The position numbers and the translations under genes were made by a program. 64,000 nt of DNA from Paragemmobacter straminiformis (GTDB lineage Bacteria > Pseudomonadota > Alphaproteobacteria > Rhodobacterales > Rhodobacteraceae). Shown one piece after another: positions 44,198-53,065 of the stretch. Under the pieces are notes generated by a model, which had not been told where the DNA came from, did not search any database, and was given only the letters and a program-made list of their open reading frames with translations. Numbering within the stretch: the stretch's first letter is position 1; the number at the start of each line of letters is the position of its first letter. The DNA lies in the NCBI RefSeq assembly GCF_014243445.1, contig NZ_JACLQD010000001.1:496001-560000 (forward strand), written 5' to 3'.

Positions 44198-44321
44198 GGC
44201 CACGATTCGAGGGCCATATGAGGCCATACCGAACGGAGATCGGGACGGAACAGAGGCCGGACCGAAGAGACCCGAACGGTTGTGAAAACTCGAAGCAAAC
44301 CGTGTAAAAAGGATGACGACC
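44198..44321 (+). promoter_or_regulatory. Duplicated leader of the third pilin gene
   Basis: 44198-44266 aligns with 43381-43447 over about 65 bases, sharing GGCCACG, a GGGC(C/T)ATAT segment, CCGAACGG, ATCGG, GGAACAGAGGCC and ACCGAA. AAAAAGGA before the ATG is the ribosome site. Upstream (about 44085-44160) is an AT-rich stretch with TTAA-N7-TAAA at 44141-44155, a weak CtrA-box-like match. The pilin and its 5' region appear duplicated together. Confidence 0.6.
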
Positions 44322-44504
44322 ATGCTGAAGCTGAAAAACCTGTTCAAAGCCTTCTCGAACAACGAAGCCGGTGCCGTGACTGTTGACTGGGTGGTTCTGA
44401 CCGCCGCTGTCGTCGGCCTGTCGGCTGTTGTCGGCTCGACCGTGCTGACCGCCATCAACTCGAAGGGCAACGCGATTTCGAGCTCGATCGCCGCGACGAA
44501 CTGA
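44322..44504 (+). CDS. flp: Flp-family type IVb pilin 3
   Basis: 60 residues: MLKLKNLFKAFSNNEAG / AVTVDWVVLTAAVVGLSAVV and a tail ending SIAATN. Nearly the same as pilin 1 in leader and helix, with differences mostly in the tail (LTAINSKGNAISSS). The ATG at 44322 has AAAAAGGA eight bases upstream; an ATG three codons earlier is possible. With its own copied leader and a strong hairpin after it, it appears to be a second independently expressed major-type pilin, perhaps used under other conditions. Confidence 0.93.
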   Translation: MLKLKNLFKAFSNNEAGAVTVDWVVLTAAVVGLSAVVGSTVLTAINSKGNAISSSIAATN

Positions 44505-44529
44505 TCCGGCTGGAATTCGTCTAGGGATC

Positions 44530-44560
44530 CGCGGCCATGTTGAGACCCGACATGGCCGCG
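44530..44560 (+). terminator. Strong hairpin after pilin 3
   Basis: CGCGGCCATGT (44530-44540) and ACATGGCCGCG (44550-44560) form a perfect 11-bp stem with loop TGAGACCCG. It lies 26 bases past the pilin 3 stop and has no U-tract. It is likely a 3'-end or stabilising structure. Confidence 0.65.
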
Positions 44561-44628
44561 ATCTCACATCATGACCCGGTCAGGCGGCTTTCGCCGGTCC
44601 ACGTAACAGTAGCACCGAGAGGACGAAG

Positions 44629-44817
44629 ATGTTTCCGCGCCGCCTCTTAAAGCGCTTCAAGCGCGGGCTCAGTCGGGAAGACGGAGCCGTGACTGCGGAC
44701 TGGGTCGTCTTGACCGCAGCCGTGGTCGGAATGGCCGCCGCGCTGTTCAGTATCTTGCAGGATCCGGTCAACGGGGCTGCCACTTCCATCTCGAACAAGA
44801 TTGCGGCCAGCAACTGA
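44629..44817 (+). CDS. Divergent Flp-like pilin 4
   Basis: 62 residues: leader MFPRRLLKRFKRGLSREDG, then AVTADWVVLTAAVVGMAAALF and tail QDPVNGAATSISNKIAASN. It keeps the Gly-Ala processing site, the Asp-Trp pair at positions 5-6 and the AxN end, but the leader and tail differ from pilins 1-3. Such divergent members often act as minor or initiating pseudopilins. GAGAGGACGAAG precedes the start. A terminator hairpin follows, isolating it from cpaB. Confidence 0.85.
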   Translation: MFPRRLLKRFKRGLSREDGAVTADWVVLTAAVVGMAAALFSILQDPVNGAATSISNKIAASN

Positions 44818-44818
44818 G

Positions 44819-44842
44819 CCGGCCGTTCCAGCGGCCGGTTTT
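44819..44842 (+). terminator. Intrinsic terminator after pilin 4
   Basis: CCGGCCG (44819-44825), loop TTCCAG, CGGCCGG (44832-44838), then TTTT. A compact, classical Rho-independent form directly after the stop, separating the pilin genes from the assembly genes. Confidence 0.75.
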
Positions 44843-44898
44843 GACGGGTTAACGGTATCATTGCGGTCTTGTTGGACCGGAACAAAGGGTAAAGACAG

Positions 44899-45744
44899 AT
44901 GCGTGCGATGTTCGGATTGGTGCTGTTGATCGGCATGGCCCTTGCGGGTTTTGCCGTCTACATGGCCCAGGGCTACATCAACCAGACGGAAAGCGCCCTC
45001 ACCGCCGAGCGGAGCTTCCGCGAGAAGCTGGGCGAAGTCGTGCCGGTCTATGTCGTGACCGAGCAGCTTGGGTTCGGGGATCCGATCACCAAGGACAACG
45101 TGCAACAGATCTACTGGCAGAAAAGCGCCCTTCCTGAAGGCACCTTCAGCGAGGAGGACGCGCTTTTCCCGCCGGAAACGGACAAGCCGCGCTATGCGCT
45201 GCGTCCGATGGAAATCAACGAACCCGTCCTTGCCATCAAGGTGACCAAACCGGGCGAACCGGCGGGCCTTGGCAGTGCGCTCCAGCGCGGGATGCGCGCC
45301 TTTGCGGTGCGGGTCGACGTGTCGTCGGGCGTGTCGGGCTTTGTCTATCCGGGCAATTCGGTCGACATCTACTGGACGGGCACCACCGAAAAGGGCGACG
45401 TCACGCGGATGATCGAAAACAACGTGGCCGTGATCGCCGTGGACCAGTCGGCTTCGGGCGATGCGACCGGCGGGGCGATCGTCGCGCAGACCGTGACCGT
45501 CGCCGCGACGCCCGAACAGGTGGCGCGACTGGCCCAGGCGCAGGCGACGGGCCGTCTTGCCCTGTCGCTTGTCGGGTCGGACGATGACAGCGTGTCGGGC
45601 GCGGTCGAAGCGGATGCGACCTCGCTTCTTGGCCCGGCCGAACCGGAGAAGGTGGTCACCGCAGCGCCCGTCGCGCAGGTCTGCACCATCAAGACCCGCA
45701 AGGGCGCCGAGGTCCTCGAGATCCCGATCCCCTGCACGAACTGA
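44899..45744 (+). CDS. cpaB: Tad pilus assembly protein CpaB (RcpC)
   Basis: 281 residues. One N-terminal membrane helix (MFGLVLLIGMALAGFAVYMA), then an SAF-like beta-clip region (VPVYVVTEQLGFGDPITKDNVQQIYW), and the RcpC/CpaB domain (QRGMRAFAVRVDVSSGVSGFVYPGNSVDIYWTG). It is periplasmic and helps the outer-membrane channel CpaC to form or open. A cysteine pair (QVCTIKTRKG ... IPIPCTN) near the C-terminus could form a disulfide. A hairpin terminator follows at 45764. Confidence 0.93.
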   Translation: MRAMFGLVLLIGMALAGFAVYMAQGYINQTESALTAERSFREKLGEVVPVYVVTEQLGFGDPITKDNVQQIYWQKSALPEGTFSEEDALFPPETDKPRYALRPMEINEPVLAIKVTKPGEPAGLGSALQRGMRAFAVRVDVSSGVSGFVYPGNSVDIYWTGTTEKGDVTRMIENNVAVIAVDQSASGDATGGAIVAQTVTVAATPEQVARLAQAQATGRLALSLVGSDDDSVSGAVEADATSLLGPAEPEKVVTAAPVAQVCTIKTRKGAEVLEIPIPCTN

Positions 45745-45763
45745 ACAGGTTTTCCCTCAACTT

Positions 45764-45786
45764 GCGGTCGCCCCTGTGGCGGCCGC
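45764..45786 (+). terminator. Hairpin between cpaB and cpaC
   Basis: GCGGTCGCC (45764-45772), loop CCTGT, GGCGGCCGC (45778-45786) with one G-T pair, followed by ATTCCCTTTTGGGG. It is in the 203-bp gap between cpaB and cpaC and may reduce read-through; cpaC may then have its own promoter in 45790-45940. Confidence 0.6.
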
Positions 45787-45947
45787 ATTCCCTTTTGGGG
45801 TGAATTCGGGGTGGAACCGCGACATATCCACATCAGAAACACCCGCCAAGGTTTTGATTCTTGCAATAAATGCGCCTCTAGGGCACATTCGGTGAAAGAT
45901 CGGGCGACCAAGACCCGTCAGGCAGTGATCGAAAGGGCAGGTCACAG

Positions 45948-47324
45948 ATGCGTATCGGACTGCTTACCACAGCCGCCATGCTGGGCGTTGCCCTTGCGTG
46001 GGCTTTACCCATGCCTGCGGCGGCGGAAACCCTGCGTGTGCTGTCGGGCACCTCGTCCGAGCCCCTGTCTGTGCCGATGAACCGCGCGGTCGTGGTCGAA
46101 AGCGACACGCCCTTTGCCGAGCTTTCGATTGCCAACCCCGGGATTGCGGATATCTCGACCCTGTCGGACAAGTCCATTTACGTGCTGGGAAAAACGCCGG
46201 GCCGCACGACGCTGACGCTGCTGTCGGCCGAGGGCAAGCTGATCACCAACGTCGAGGTGCAGGTCACCCCCGATATCGGCGAGTTCAAGGAACGGCTCAA
46301 GCAGATCCTGCCCGGCGAGAATATCGACGTGCGCACCGCCAATGACGGCATCGTGCTGTCAGGCACCGTGTCGTCGATCACGAAACTCGACAGCGCGATG
46401 GAGCTTGCGAACCGCTACGCGCCCGACCGCGTGTCGAATCTGATGACCGTGGGCGGAACGCAGCAGGTCATGCTGAAAGTGCGTTTTGCGGAAATGCAGC
46501 GGTCGGTTTCGAAAAACCTGTCCTCGTCGCTGGCCATCGCCGGCACGCGGATCGGCGGACAGACCGGCACCTATCTGGACAACGGCAACACCATCGGCGG
46601 CACCAAGACCTTGCGGTCGGATGCGGCGGGCGGTTTCTCGATCGGGGCGGGGATCGGCTCGCTCGAGTTCGAGGTGCTGCTCGAGGCGCTGGAAGCCAAG
46701 GGCGTGGTCCGCACGCTGGCCGAACCGAACCTGACCGCCCTTTCCGGACAGCAGGCATCGTTCCTTGCCGGTGGCGAATATCCCGTGCCGGTCGCGGACG
46801 ACAAGGGCGTGAAGGTCGAATACAAACCCTTCGGCGTGTCGCTGGACTTTATCCCGACCGTGCTTGACGGCGATCTGATGAACCTGCAGCTTGAGGCGAC
46901 GGTTTCGTCGATCGACAACTCGGTCACGCAGGAATCGGCGGGCATCACGCTCAACGCGTTCAAGACGCGCAAGACCTCGACCACGGTCGAGATGCGCGAC
47001 GGCGAAAGCTTTGCCATCGCCGGACTGTTGCAGGACGATTTCCGCGACAACAACAGCAGCATTCCGTGGCTGGGCGACGTGCCCGTGCTGGGCGCCCTGT
47101 TCCGGTCGACGGCCTATCAGCGCAGCCAGACCGAGCTTGTCATCATCATCACGCCCCATCTGGTCAGCCCGACACGGGGCGAGGCGCTGGCGCTTCCCAC
47201 CGACCGCATCAAGATTCCGACCGAGCGCGACCTGTTCCTGTTCGGCAAGTTGACGGGCAAGGGCGCGGCAGGCGAAGTCGCACGGCAGGATTTCAGCGGT
47301 TCCTACGGTTACACGATGGAGTGA
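45948..47324 (+). CDS. cpaC: Tad pilus secretin CpaC (RcpA)
   Basis: 458 residues with a signal peptide (MRIGLLTTAAMLGVALAWALPMPAAA). An N-terminal pilus-assembly domain (PLSVPMNRAVVVESDTPFAELSIANPGIADI), a BON-like part (NIDVRTANDGIVLSGTVSSI) and the secretin core follow (QVMLKVRFAEMQRS ... EALEAKGVVRTLAEPNLTALSGQQASFLAGGEYPVPV ... VPVLGALFRSTAYQRSQTELVIIITPHLV). It forms the outer-membrane ring through which the Flp pilus leaves. ompA follows after five bases. Confidence 0.95.
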   Translation: MRIGLLTTAAMLGVALAWALPMPAAAETLRVLSGTSSEPLSVPMNRAVVVESDTPFAELSIANPGIADISTLSDKSIYVLGKTPGRTTLTLLSAEGKLITNVEVQVTPDIGEFKERLKQILPGENIDVRTANDGIVLSGTVSSITKLDSAMELANRYAPDRVSNLMTVGGTQQVMLKVRFAEMQRSVSKNLSSSLAIAGTRIGGQTGTYLDNGNTIGGTKTLRSDAAGGFSIGAGIGSLEFEVLLEALEAKGVVRTLAEPNLTALSGQQASFLAGGEYPVPVADDKGVKVEYKPFGVSLDFIPTVLDGDLMNLQLEATVSSIDNSVTQESAGITLNAFKTRKTSTTVEMRDGESFAIAGLLQDDFRDNNSSIPWLGDVPVLGALFRSTAYQRSQTELVIIITPHLVSPTRGEALALPTDRIKIPTERDLFLFGKLTGKGAAGEVARQDFSGSYGYTME

Positions 47325-47329
47325 GACGG

Positions 47330-48043
47330 ATGACGAAACCCACGGCACCGCTTCTCTTGATCGTTGCGCTTGGCCTTGCCGCCTGCAACAGCCCCAACCT
47401 TGACCGCACGGCGGGCCATGAAGTCGACGAAGGCGGCTTCGGCAATGCGACGGCCAACAACATGCTGGTGCAGACCGGGCAGCGCGACGCGACCTTTGCA
47501 CTGGGCACGCGCTTTGCCGCCGAGGTTCCGTCGACCATCACCTTTCCGTTCAACAGCGCGGATTTGACGCCCGAGGCGCGCGCGGCGCTGATGCAGCAGG
47601 CCGACTGGATACGGCAGTTCCCCGAGCTGCGTTTCTCGGTCTATGGACATACGGATGCGGTGGGGTCGAACGCCTATAACAAGTCGCTCGGCCTGCGCCG
47701 CGCCAAGGCGGTGGTCAACTTCTTCGCAAGTCAGGGCATTTCGCCCAGCCGCCTTGAAGCCCTTGTTTCCTATGGCGAAACCCGCCCCGTCATCGCAACG
47801 CCCGGCCCCGAGCAACAGAACCGCCGGACGGTGACCGAAGTGTCGGGCTTCGTGAAGAACCATCCCGGCCTGCTGAACGGCAAATATGCCGAAGTGATCT
47901 TCCGCGCCTATGTCGCTTCGGCCACGCCGACGGCGGGAACGCCCGCGCCTGCGGGGGCTGCGGCGGGTGCCGCAGGGGCAGCGGCCGCGCCCGCAGCCTC
48001 GGGCGGAAGCACGGGCGGCACGGCCACCGGCCCCACGCCCTGA
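47330..48043 (+). CDS. OmpA-family lipoprotein of the tad locus
   Basis: 237 residues. Signal peptide with lipobox LAAC (about residues 17-20); the OmpA C-terminal peptidoglycan-binding domain is at about 75-165 (STITFPFNSADLTPEARAAL ... FSVYGHTDAVGSNAYNKSLGLRRAKAVVNFF ... NRRTVTEVSG). The tail of about 40 residues is Ala/Gly/Thr/Pro-rich and probably flexible. It sits where cpaD is found in Caulobacter, and is common at this place in Rhodobacterales, probably anchoring the secretin to the wall. It starts five bases after cpaC and is chosen at the ATG at 47330 with GAGACGG upstream. Confidence 0.92.
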   Translation: MTKPTAPLLLIVALGLAACNSPNLDRTAGHEVDEGGFGNATANNMLVQTGQRDATFALGTRFAAEVPSTITFPFNSADLTPEARAALMQQADWIRQFPELRFSVYGHTDAVGSNAYNKSLGLRRAKAVVNFFASQGISPSRLEALVSYGETRPVIATPGPEQQNRRTVTEVSGFVKNHPGLLNGKYAEVIFRAYVASATPTAGTPAPAGAAAGAAGAAAAPAASGGSTGGTATGPTP

Positions 48044-48297
48044 CCGGCCCGAAAGGCCGCCGCAAAGCGGCCATCGGGATGGGTTCGCATAGCGAAACGA
48101 TGGGCGCCGGATTGCGCCCGATGCCGGTCAAACCCAAGTAAAACCAAACAATCACGATTTTTTGGCCCAAGAATCGCCACCATTCCCCCCCAGCCTCGGG
48201 CGCTAGGAAACAGGTGCGCGGGCCGTCTCTCGCGCCGGATTCCGGGGCGGACGAATCACGTGCCCCGGTGTCCGTCAGTTGAAAAGGACTTGGGGCG

Positions 48298-49596
48298 ATG
48301 AGCACGGCAGTCAGTCTTCAGCCGGAACCGGCAGCACTCGTGGCCTGCACGATCTCGCGGGATGTGCAGAACTTCGATCTTCTGATCGACGACATGGAAA
48401 TCGAGCTTGGCGAAAGCTGGGGCGACCTTTCCTTTGACGAAGCCCGCGAATATCTGAGCCAGCCCGACGCTGCCGCACTCGAATTCGTTGCCATCGCGGT
48501 GAATGCCGATGACGAGGGCGATCTGACCCGCATCACCGACATCATCCGTGCGGCCAAGGAGCGGCAGATCAAGGTCGTGCTGATTGCCGACCAGATCAGC
48601 CCTGCGGGGTTGCACCAGTTGTTGCGGCTTGGGGCGGATGATTTCGTGCCCTATCCGCTGCCCGACGGCGCGCTGCACGAGGCCATCGAGCGCATCCGCA
48701 AGCCGGCGGCGGTTCCTGCCGCGGCCCCTGCCGCAGCGCAGGCGACGGTCACGCATTTGCACGCCGTGCCGACCGAACCCGTGGTGCAGGCGCCCGCGTT
48801 CAAGGCCAAGGGCGACCGCAATGGCGTGGTGCTGCCGGTTCACGGCCTTGCGGGGGGATCGGGGGCTTCGACCTTTGCGGCGAACCTTGCCTGGGAGCTG
48901 GCCATCGTCGAGAAGACCAACGCGCCGCGCGTCTGCCTGCTCGACTTCGATTTCCAGTATGGGTCGGTGGCGACCTTTCTTGACCTGCCGCGCAAGGAGG
49001 CGGTGTTCGAACTGCTGTCCGACACGGGTGCCGCCGACAGCGATGCCTTTCTGGCCGCGATGCTGACCTATAACGACAAGCTGCATGTTCTGACCGCCCC
49101 GGCGGATATGCTGCCGCTTGACATCGTGGCGCCCGAGGACATCGGGCGCATCATCGACATGGCGCAGACGAATTTCGATTTCGTCGTGATCGACATGCCC
49201 AAGACCATCGTGGCCTGGACCGAGACGGTCCTGTCGCGCGCGCATGTGTATTTTGCCACGCTCGACCTTGACCTGCGTTCGGCGCAGAACGTGCTGCGAC
49301 TGGTGCGCGCGCTGAAGGCCGAGACGCTGCCGCATGAAAAGCTGCGCTATGTGCTGAACCGCGCGCCGAAATTCACCGACCTGTCGGGCAAGTCGCGCGT
49401 GAAGCGGATGGCCGAAAGCCTTGACATCAAGCTCGAGGTGCAGATTCCGGATGGCGGGGCGCAGGTCACGCAAGCCAATGACCACGGCCAGCCCTTGGCC
49501 GATATCGCGCCGAAAAGCCCGGTGCGGCGTGAAATCCAGAAACTCGCAAAATCGCTCTACGACCTGAACAAGGCCGTCGAGACCGGTAAAAGCTGA
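48298..49596 (+). CDS. cpaE: Tad pilus localisation ATPase CpaE (TadZ)
   Basis: 432 residues. An N-terminal receiver-like region (about 20-145), a Pro/Ala linker, and a ParA/MinD-like ATPase domain from about 178. The P-loop is atypical, LAGGSGASTFAANLAWEL, lacking the usual lysines, as known for TadZ. LLDFDFQYGSVATFLDL and FVVIDMPKTIVAWTE supply the other MinD-like motifs. It places the tad machine at a pole or focus. AAGGACTTGGGG is the ribosome site. The 254-bp gap upstream (48044-48297) holds short GC-rich hairpins (for example GCCGC-N6-GCGGC near 48057) and probably an internal promoter; I see no gene there. Confidence 0.94.
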   Translation: MSTAVSLQPEPAALVACTISRDVQNFDLLIDDMEIELGESWGDLSFDEAREYLSQPDAAALEFVAIAVNADDEGDLTRITDIIRAAKERQIKVVLIADQISPAGLHQLLRLGADDFVPYPLPDGALHEAIERIRKPAAVPAAAPAAAQATVTHLHAVPTEPVVQAPAFKAKGDRNGVVLPVHGLAGGSGASTFAANLAWELAIVEKTNAPRVCLLDFDFQYGSVATFLDLPRKEAVFELLSDTGAADSDAFLAAMLTYNDKLHVLTAPADMLPLDIVAPEDIGRIIDMAQTNFDFVVIDMPKTIVAWTETVLSRAHVYFATLDLDLRSAQNVLRLVRALKAETLPHEKLRYVLNRAPKFTDLSGKSRVKRMAESLDIKLEVQIPDGGAQVTQANDHGQPLADIAPKSPVRREIQKLAKSLYDLNKAVETGKS

Positions 49597-49622
49597 TCCG
49601 TAGGCCTGGGGGGGCCAAACCG

Positions 49623-51080
49623 ATGTTCTCACGTTTCAAGAAACCTGACGCGACCGAAGCCAAGCCCCTGCCCGCCGCAGGGGTGCGGCCCGCAGCGCCC
49701 GTAGCCCCGCCCGCGGGCCAGCCCAGCGCCGCGCCCCGGCCCGCGCTGGCGGCACGACCGGTGGCGGCGCAGCCTTCGGCCGAGGCCGTGGCCGCGGACA
49801 AGGAAAAGAAGCGCAAGGACCGGTTGATGGAGCTCAAGGTCGAGCTTCACAAGAAGCTGCTCGAGAACCTGAACCTCGCGGCGCTGGAACATGCGACCGA
49901 AGCCAACCTGAAGGCCGAGATCGCCGACATCGCCTCGGAGGCGCTGACCGAAATGTCGGTCGCGCTGAACAAGGACGACCGCGCGACGCTCAACCAGGAG
50001 CTTTATGACGAGGTGATGGGGCTTGGCCCGCTGGAGCCGCTGCTGAAAGACGACAGCGTGTCCGATATCCTTGTGAACGGGCCGCACCGTATTTTCATCG
50101 AACGCGGCGGCAAGCTGACGCTGACCGATGTGACGTTCAAGGACGAACGCCACCTGTTGCGGATCATCGACAAGATCGTTTCGGCGGTGGGCCGCCGTGT
50201 CGATGAATCGAACCCCTATTGCGACGCCCGCCTTGCCGACGGGTCGCGCTTCAACTGCATGGTTCCGCCCGTGGCGGTGGACGGCAGCCTTGTGTCGATC
50301 CGGAAGTTCAAGAAGGAAAAGCTTGCCATTTCGGACCTTGTCCGCTTCGGGGCCTTTACCGAGGAGATGGCCGCCTATCTGCAAGCCGCCGTGTCCTGCC
50401 GCCTGAATGTCATCGTCTCGGGAGGGACGGGTTCGGGGAAGACCACCACGCTCAACGCGCTGTCGTCGTTCATCGACAACACCGAACGCGTGCTGACCAT
50501 CGAGGACACGGCCGAACTTCAATTGCAGCAGGTCCACGTGGGCCGCATGGAAAGCCGCCCCGCCAACGTCGAAGGCAAGGGCGCCGTGACCCAGCGCGAC
50601 TGTCTGCGCAACGCGCTTCGGATGCGCCCCGACCGGATCATCGTGGGCGAAACGCGCGGCGAGGAAGTCATCGACATGTTGCAGGCCATGAACACGGGCC
50701 ATGACGGGTCGATGACCACGATCCACGCCAACAGCGCGCGCGACGGGATCAGCCGCCTTGAAAACATGGTGGCGATGGCGGGCATCGAAATGCCGCTGAA
50801 GGCCGTGCGCAGCCAGATCGCAAGCGCGGTCAACCTGATCGTGCAGGCCAGCCGCTTGCAGGACGGCTCGCGCCGGATGGTCAGCATCACCGAGATCACG
50901 GGGATGGAAGGCGAGGTGATTTCCATGCAGGAAATCTTCCGCTTCGAACGGCTTGGTGTCGAACCCAACGGCAAGATCATCGGCCGTTTCAACGCGACGG
51001 GGGTGCGGTCGCACTATTCCGACCGCTTCCGGCAGTGGGGCTATGACCTTCCGGCCTCGATCTATGAACCCATCGTGTGA
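49623..51080 (+). CDS. cpaF: Tad pilus motor ATPase CpaF (TadA)
   Basis: 485-residue type II/IV secretion ATPase. An N-terminal Pro/Ala-rich linker (residues 12-50), a helical domain, then the ATPase core: Walker [15 protein letters not shown] (about residue 268), Asp box [12 protein letters not shown], Walker B region [37 protein letters not shown] with the His box. It powers pilus extension, and perhaps retraction, at the inner membrane with TadB and TadC. It starts 26 bases after cpaE and ends seven before tadB. Confidence 0.96.
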   Translation: MFSRFKKPDATEAKPLPAAGVRPAAPVAPPAGQPSAAPRPALAARPVAAQPSAEAVAADKEKKRKDRLMELKVELHKKLLENLNLAALEHATEANLKAEIADIASEALTEMSVALNKDDRATLNQELYDEVMGLGPLEPLLKDDSVSDILVNGPHRIFIERGGKLTLTDVTFKDERHLLRIIDKIVSAVGRRVDESNPYCDARLADGSRFNCMVPPVAVDGSLVSIRKFKKEKLAISDLVRFGAFTEEMAAYLQAAVSCRLNVIVSGGTGSGKTTTLNALSSFIDNTERVLTIEDTAELQLQQVHVGRMESRPANVEGKGAVTQRDCLRNALRMRPDRIIVGETRGEEVIDMLQAMNTGHDGSMTTIHANSARDGISRLENMVAMAGIEMPLKAVRSQIASAVNLIVQASRLQDGSRRMVSITEITGMEGEVISMQEIFRFERLGVEPNGKIIGRFNATGVRSHYSDRFRQWGYDLPASIYEPIV

Positions 51081-51087
51081 GTAGCCC

Positions 51088-52056
51088 ATGCAAATCAGTG
51101 CCGCACCGCTTATCTACATCCTGATCTTTGTCGCTGTCGTCGTTCTGGTCGAGGGCCTGTACCTGACCGTCTTCGGCAAATCGATCAGCCTGAACAGCCG
51201 CGTCAGCCGCCGCCTTGCGCTTCTGGAAAAGAACCAGAACCGCGAACAGGTGCTGGAACAGCTCCGCAAGGAGATGACGCAGCACATGAACGCGCGGGGC
51301 ATCCCGCTTTACCAGATGCTGGCGTCGAAGGCGCAGAAGGCCAACATCGCCTTTACCCCGCAGCAACTGATCGGGATCATGGGTCTTGTGTCGGTCATGG
51401 CGCTGGTGGCGCTGACCTTCGGGACGGGCGCCGCACTGGGCGTGCGGATCCTGCTTTCGGTCGGCTTCGGTGTGGGCGGGGTCTACTTCTGGGTCAACAA
51501 GAAGGCCAAGAAGCGCATGTCGATGCTGGAAGAACAGCTTCCCGATGCGGTCGAGCTTATGGTGCGGTCGCTGCGCGTGGGTCACCCCTTTTCGTCGGCC
51601 ATCGGCATCGTGGCGAAAGAGGTGGCCGACCCGCTGGGTTCGGAGTTCGGCCTTATCGCGGACGAGGCGGCCTATGGCCGCGACGTTTCGGAAAGCCTGC
51701 GCGAATTCGCCAAGCGGATGGACAACCAGGACCTTCATTTCCTTGCGGTGGCCGTGACGATCCAGCAGCAATCGGGCGGCAACCTTGCCGAAATCCTTGA
51801 AGGTCTGGCCAAGGTCATCCGGTCACGCTTCAAGCTGTTCCGCCGCGTCAAGGCGATCACGGCGGAAGCGAAATTCTCGGGCCTGTTCCTGTCGGGCTTT
51901 CCGCTGGGGGTTCTGGCCTGCATCCAGGTGTTCAAACCCGATTTCTACGACCCCGTCATCAACACCGAATACTTCGTTCCGGGTGCGCTTTTCGTCGGCG
52001 TCTTTCTTACCATCAACATCCTGTTCATGCGGATGATGGTCAACATCAAGGTCTGA
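51088..52056 (+). CDS. tadB: Tad pilus platform protein TadB
   Basis: 322 residues. One N-terminal helix (LIYILIFVAVVVLVEGLYLTVF), a paired helix around residues 88-130, and a T2SSF domain at about 150-275 (LEEQLPDAVELMVRSLRVGHPFSSAI ... NLAEILEGLAKVIRSRFKL) with C-terminal helices. It forms the inner-membrane platform with TadC that contacts CpaF. It is tightly packed in the operon, seven bases after cpaF and twelve before tadC. Confidence 0.94.
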   Translation: MQISAAPLIYILIFVAVVVLVEGLYLTVFGKSISLNSRVSRRLALLEKNQNREQVLEQLRKEMTQHMNARGIPLYQMLASKAQKANIAFTPQQLIGIMGLVSVMALVALTFGTGAALGVRILLSVGFGVGGVYFWVNKKAKKRMSMLEEQLPDAVELMVRSLRVGHPFSSAIGIVAKEVADPLGSEFGLIADEAAYGRDVSESLREFAKRMDNQDLHFLAVAVTIQQQSGGNLAEILEGLAKVIRSRFKLFRRVKAITAEAKFSGLFLSGFPLGVLACIQVFKPDFYDPVINTEYFVPGALFVGVFLTINILFMRMMVNIKV

Positions 52057-52068
52057 GGCGGTATCGAA

Positions 52069-53052
52069 ATGTCCCTGTTTTCAAGTATTTCCAACAGCCT
52101 TACCGACCTATTCGGTCCGCTCGGCCCGCTTCTGGTGCTGGGGGGGATCGGGCTTGTGCTGATCGTGGCGACGCTGCCCTTCATGCTGCGCCGCCCCGAG
52201 GACCCGTTCGACAAGCTCAAGCCGAACAAGGCCGCGGCCCCGCGCCGCGTGACCAAGGCCGCCACACCCGATGCCCTGCGGCGCGGGGGCAATATCAAGG
52301 CCGACAAGCTTGAACGCTTTGCGCATTTCCTTGAACCGCAGGACAAGGAGCAGATGTCGGCGGCGCGCCAGAAGATGATGCGGGCGGGCTACCGGTCGAA
52401 GAACTCGGTCCGGATCTTCCACGCATGGCAATTCGTGCTGGGCATCGGCGCGCTGCTGATCGGCTGCATCTATACCTATACGATGAACCAGATCATTCCG
52501 GTCGAAATGAAGAATATGGTCATGTGGACCATTCTTCCCGCCGCCGCCGGATATTACCTGCCGGCCTATTGGGTCGCCCGCCGCCTGCAGACACGGCAAC
52601 AGCAGATCGTCGAGGGCTTCCCCGATGCGCTGGACATGATGCTTGTCTGCGTCGAGGCGGGGCAATCGCTGGACCAGTCGATCAGCCGGGTCGCCAAGGA
52701 GATCGGCGGGGCCTATCCGGCGCTGGCGGAAGAGTTCGACATCGTGGCGCAGGAAACCCGCGCCGGCAAGGAACGCGTCGTCGTGCTGCGCGACATGTCG
52801 GACCGCGTGGGCCTGTCGGACATCACCTCGTTCGTCACGACGATGATCCAGTCGGCCAGTTTCGGCACCTCGATCGCGGATGCCTTGCGTGTCTATTCTG
52901 CCGAAATGCGTGACAAGCGCGTGATGCGGGCGGAAGAAAAGGCAAACACCTTGCCGACGAAACTTACCCTCGGCACAATGATGTTCACGGTGCCGCCGCT
53001 TCTGGTCATCCTGATCGGACCTTCGCTATACGGCATCGCCACTTCGTTCTGA
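52069..53052 (+). CDS. tadC: Tad pilus platform protein TadC
   Basis: 327 residues, paralogue of TadB. N-terminal helix (LLVLGGIGLVLIVATLPFML), central helices near 120-165, and the T2SSF domain about 175-300 (FPDALDMMLVCVEAGQSLDQSI ... LRDMSDRVGLSDITSFVTTMIQSASFG). It completes the platform. tadD follows after 13 bases. Confidence 0.94.
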   Translation: MSLFSSISNSLTDLFGPLGPLLVLGGIGLVLIVATLPFMLRRPEDPFDKLKPNKAAAPRRVTKAATPDALRRGGNIKADKLERFAHFLEPQDKEQMSAARQKMMRAGYRSKNSVRIFHAWQFVLGIGALLIGCIYTYTMNQIIPVEMKNMVMWTILPAAAGYYLPAYWVARRLQTRQQQIVEGFPDALDMMLVCVEAGQSLDQSISRVAKEIGGAYPALAEEFDIVAQETRAGKERVVVLRDMSDRVGLSDITSFVTTMIQSASFGTSIADALRVYSAEMRDKRVMRAEEKANTLPTKLTLGTMMFTVPPLLVILIGPSLYGIATSF

Positions 53053-53065
53053 TGGTGCCCGCCGC

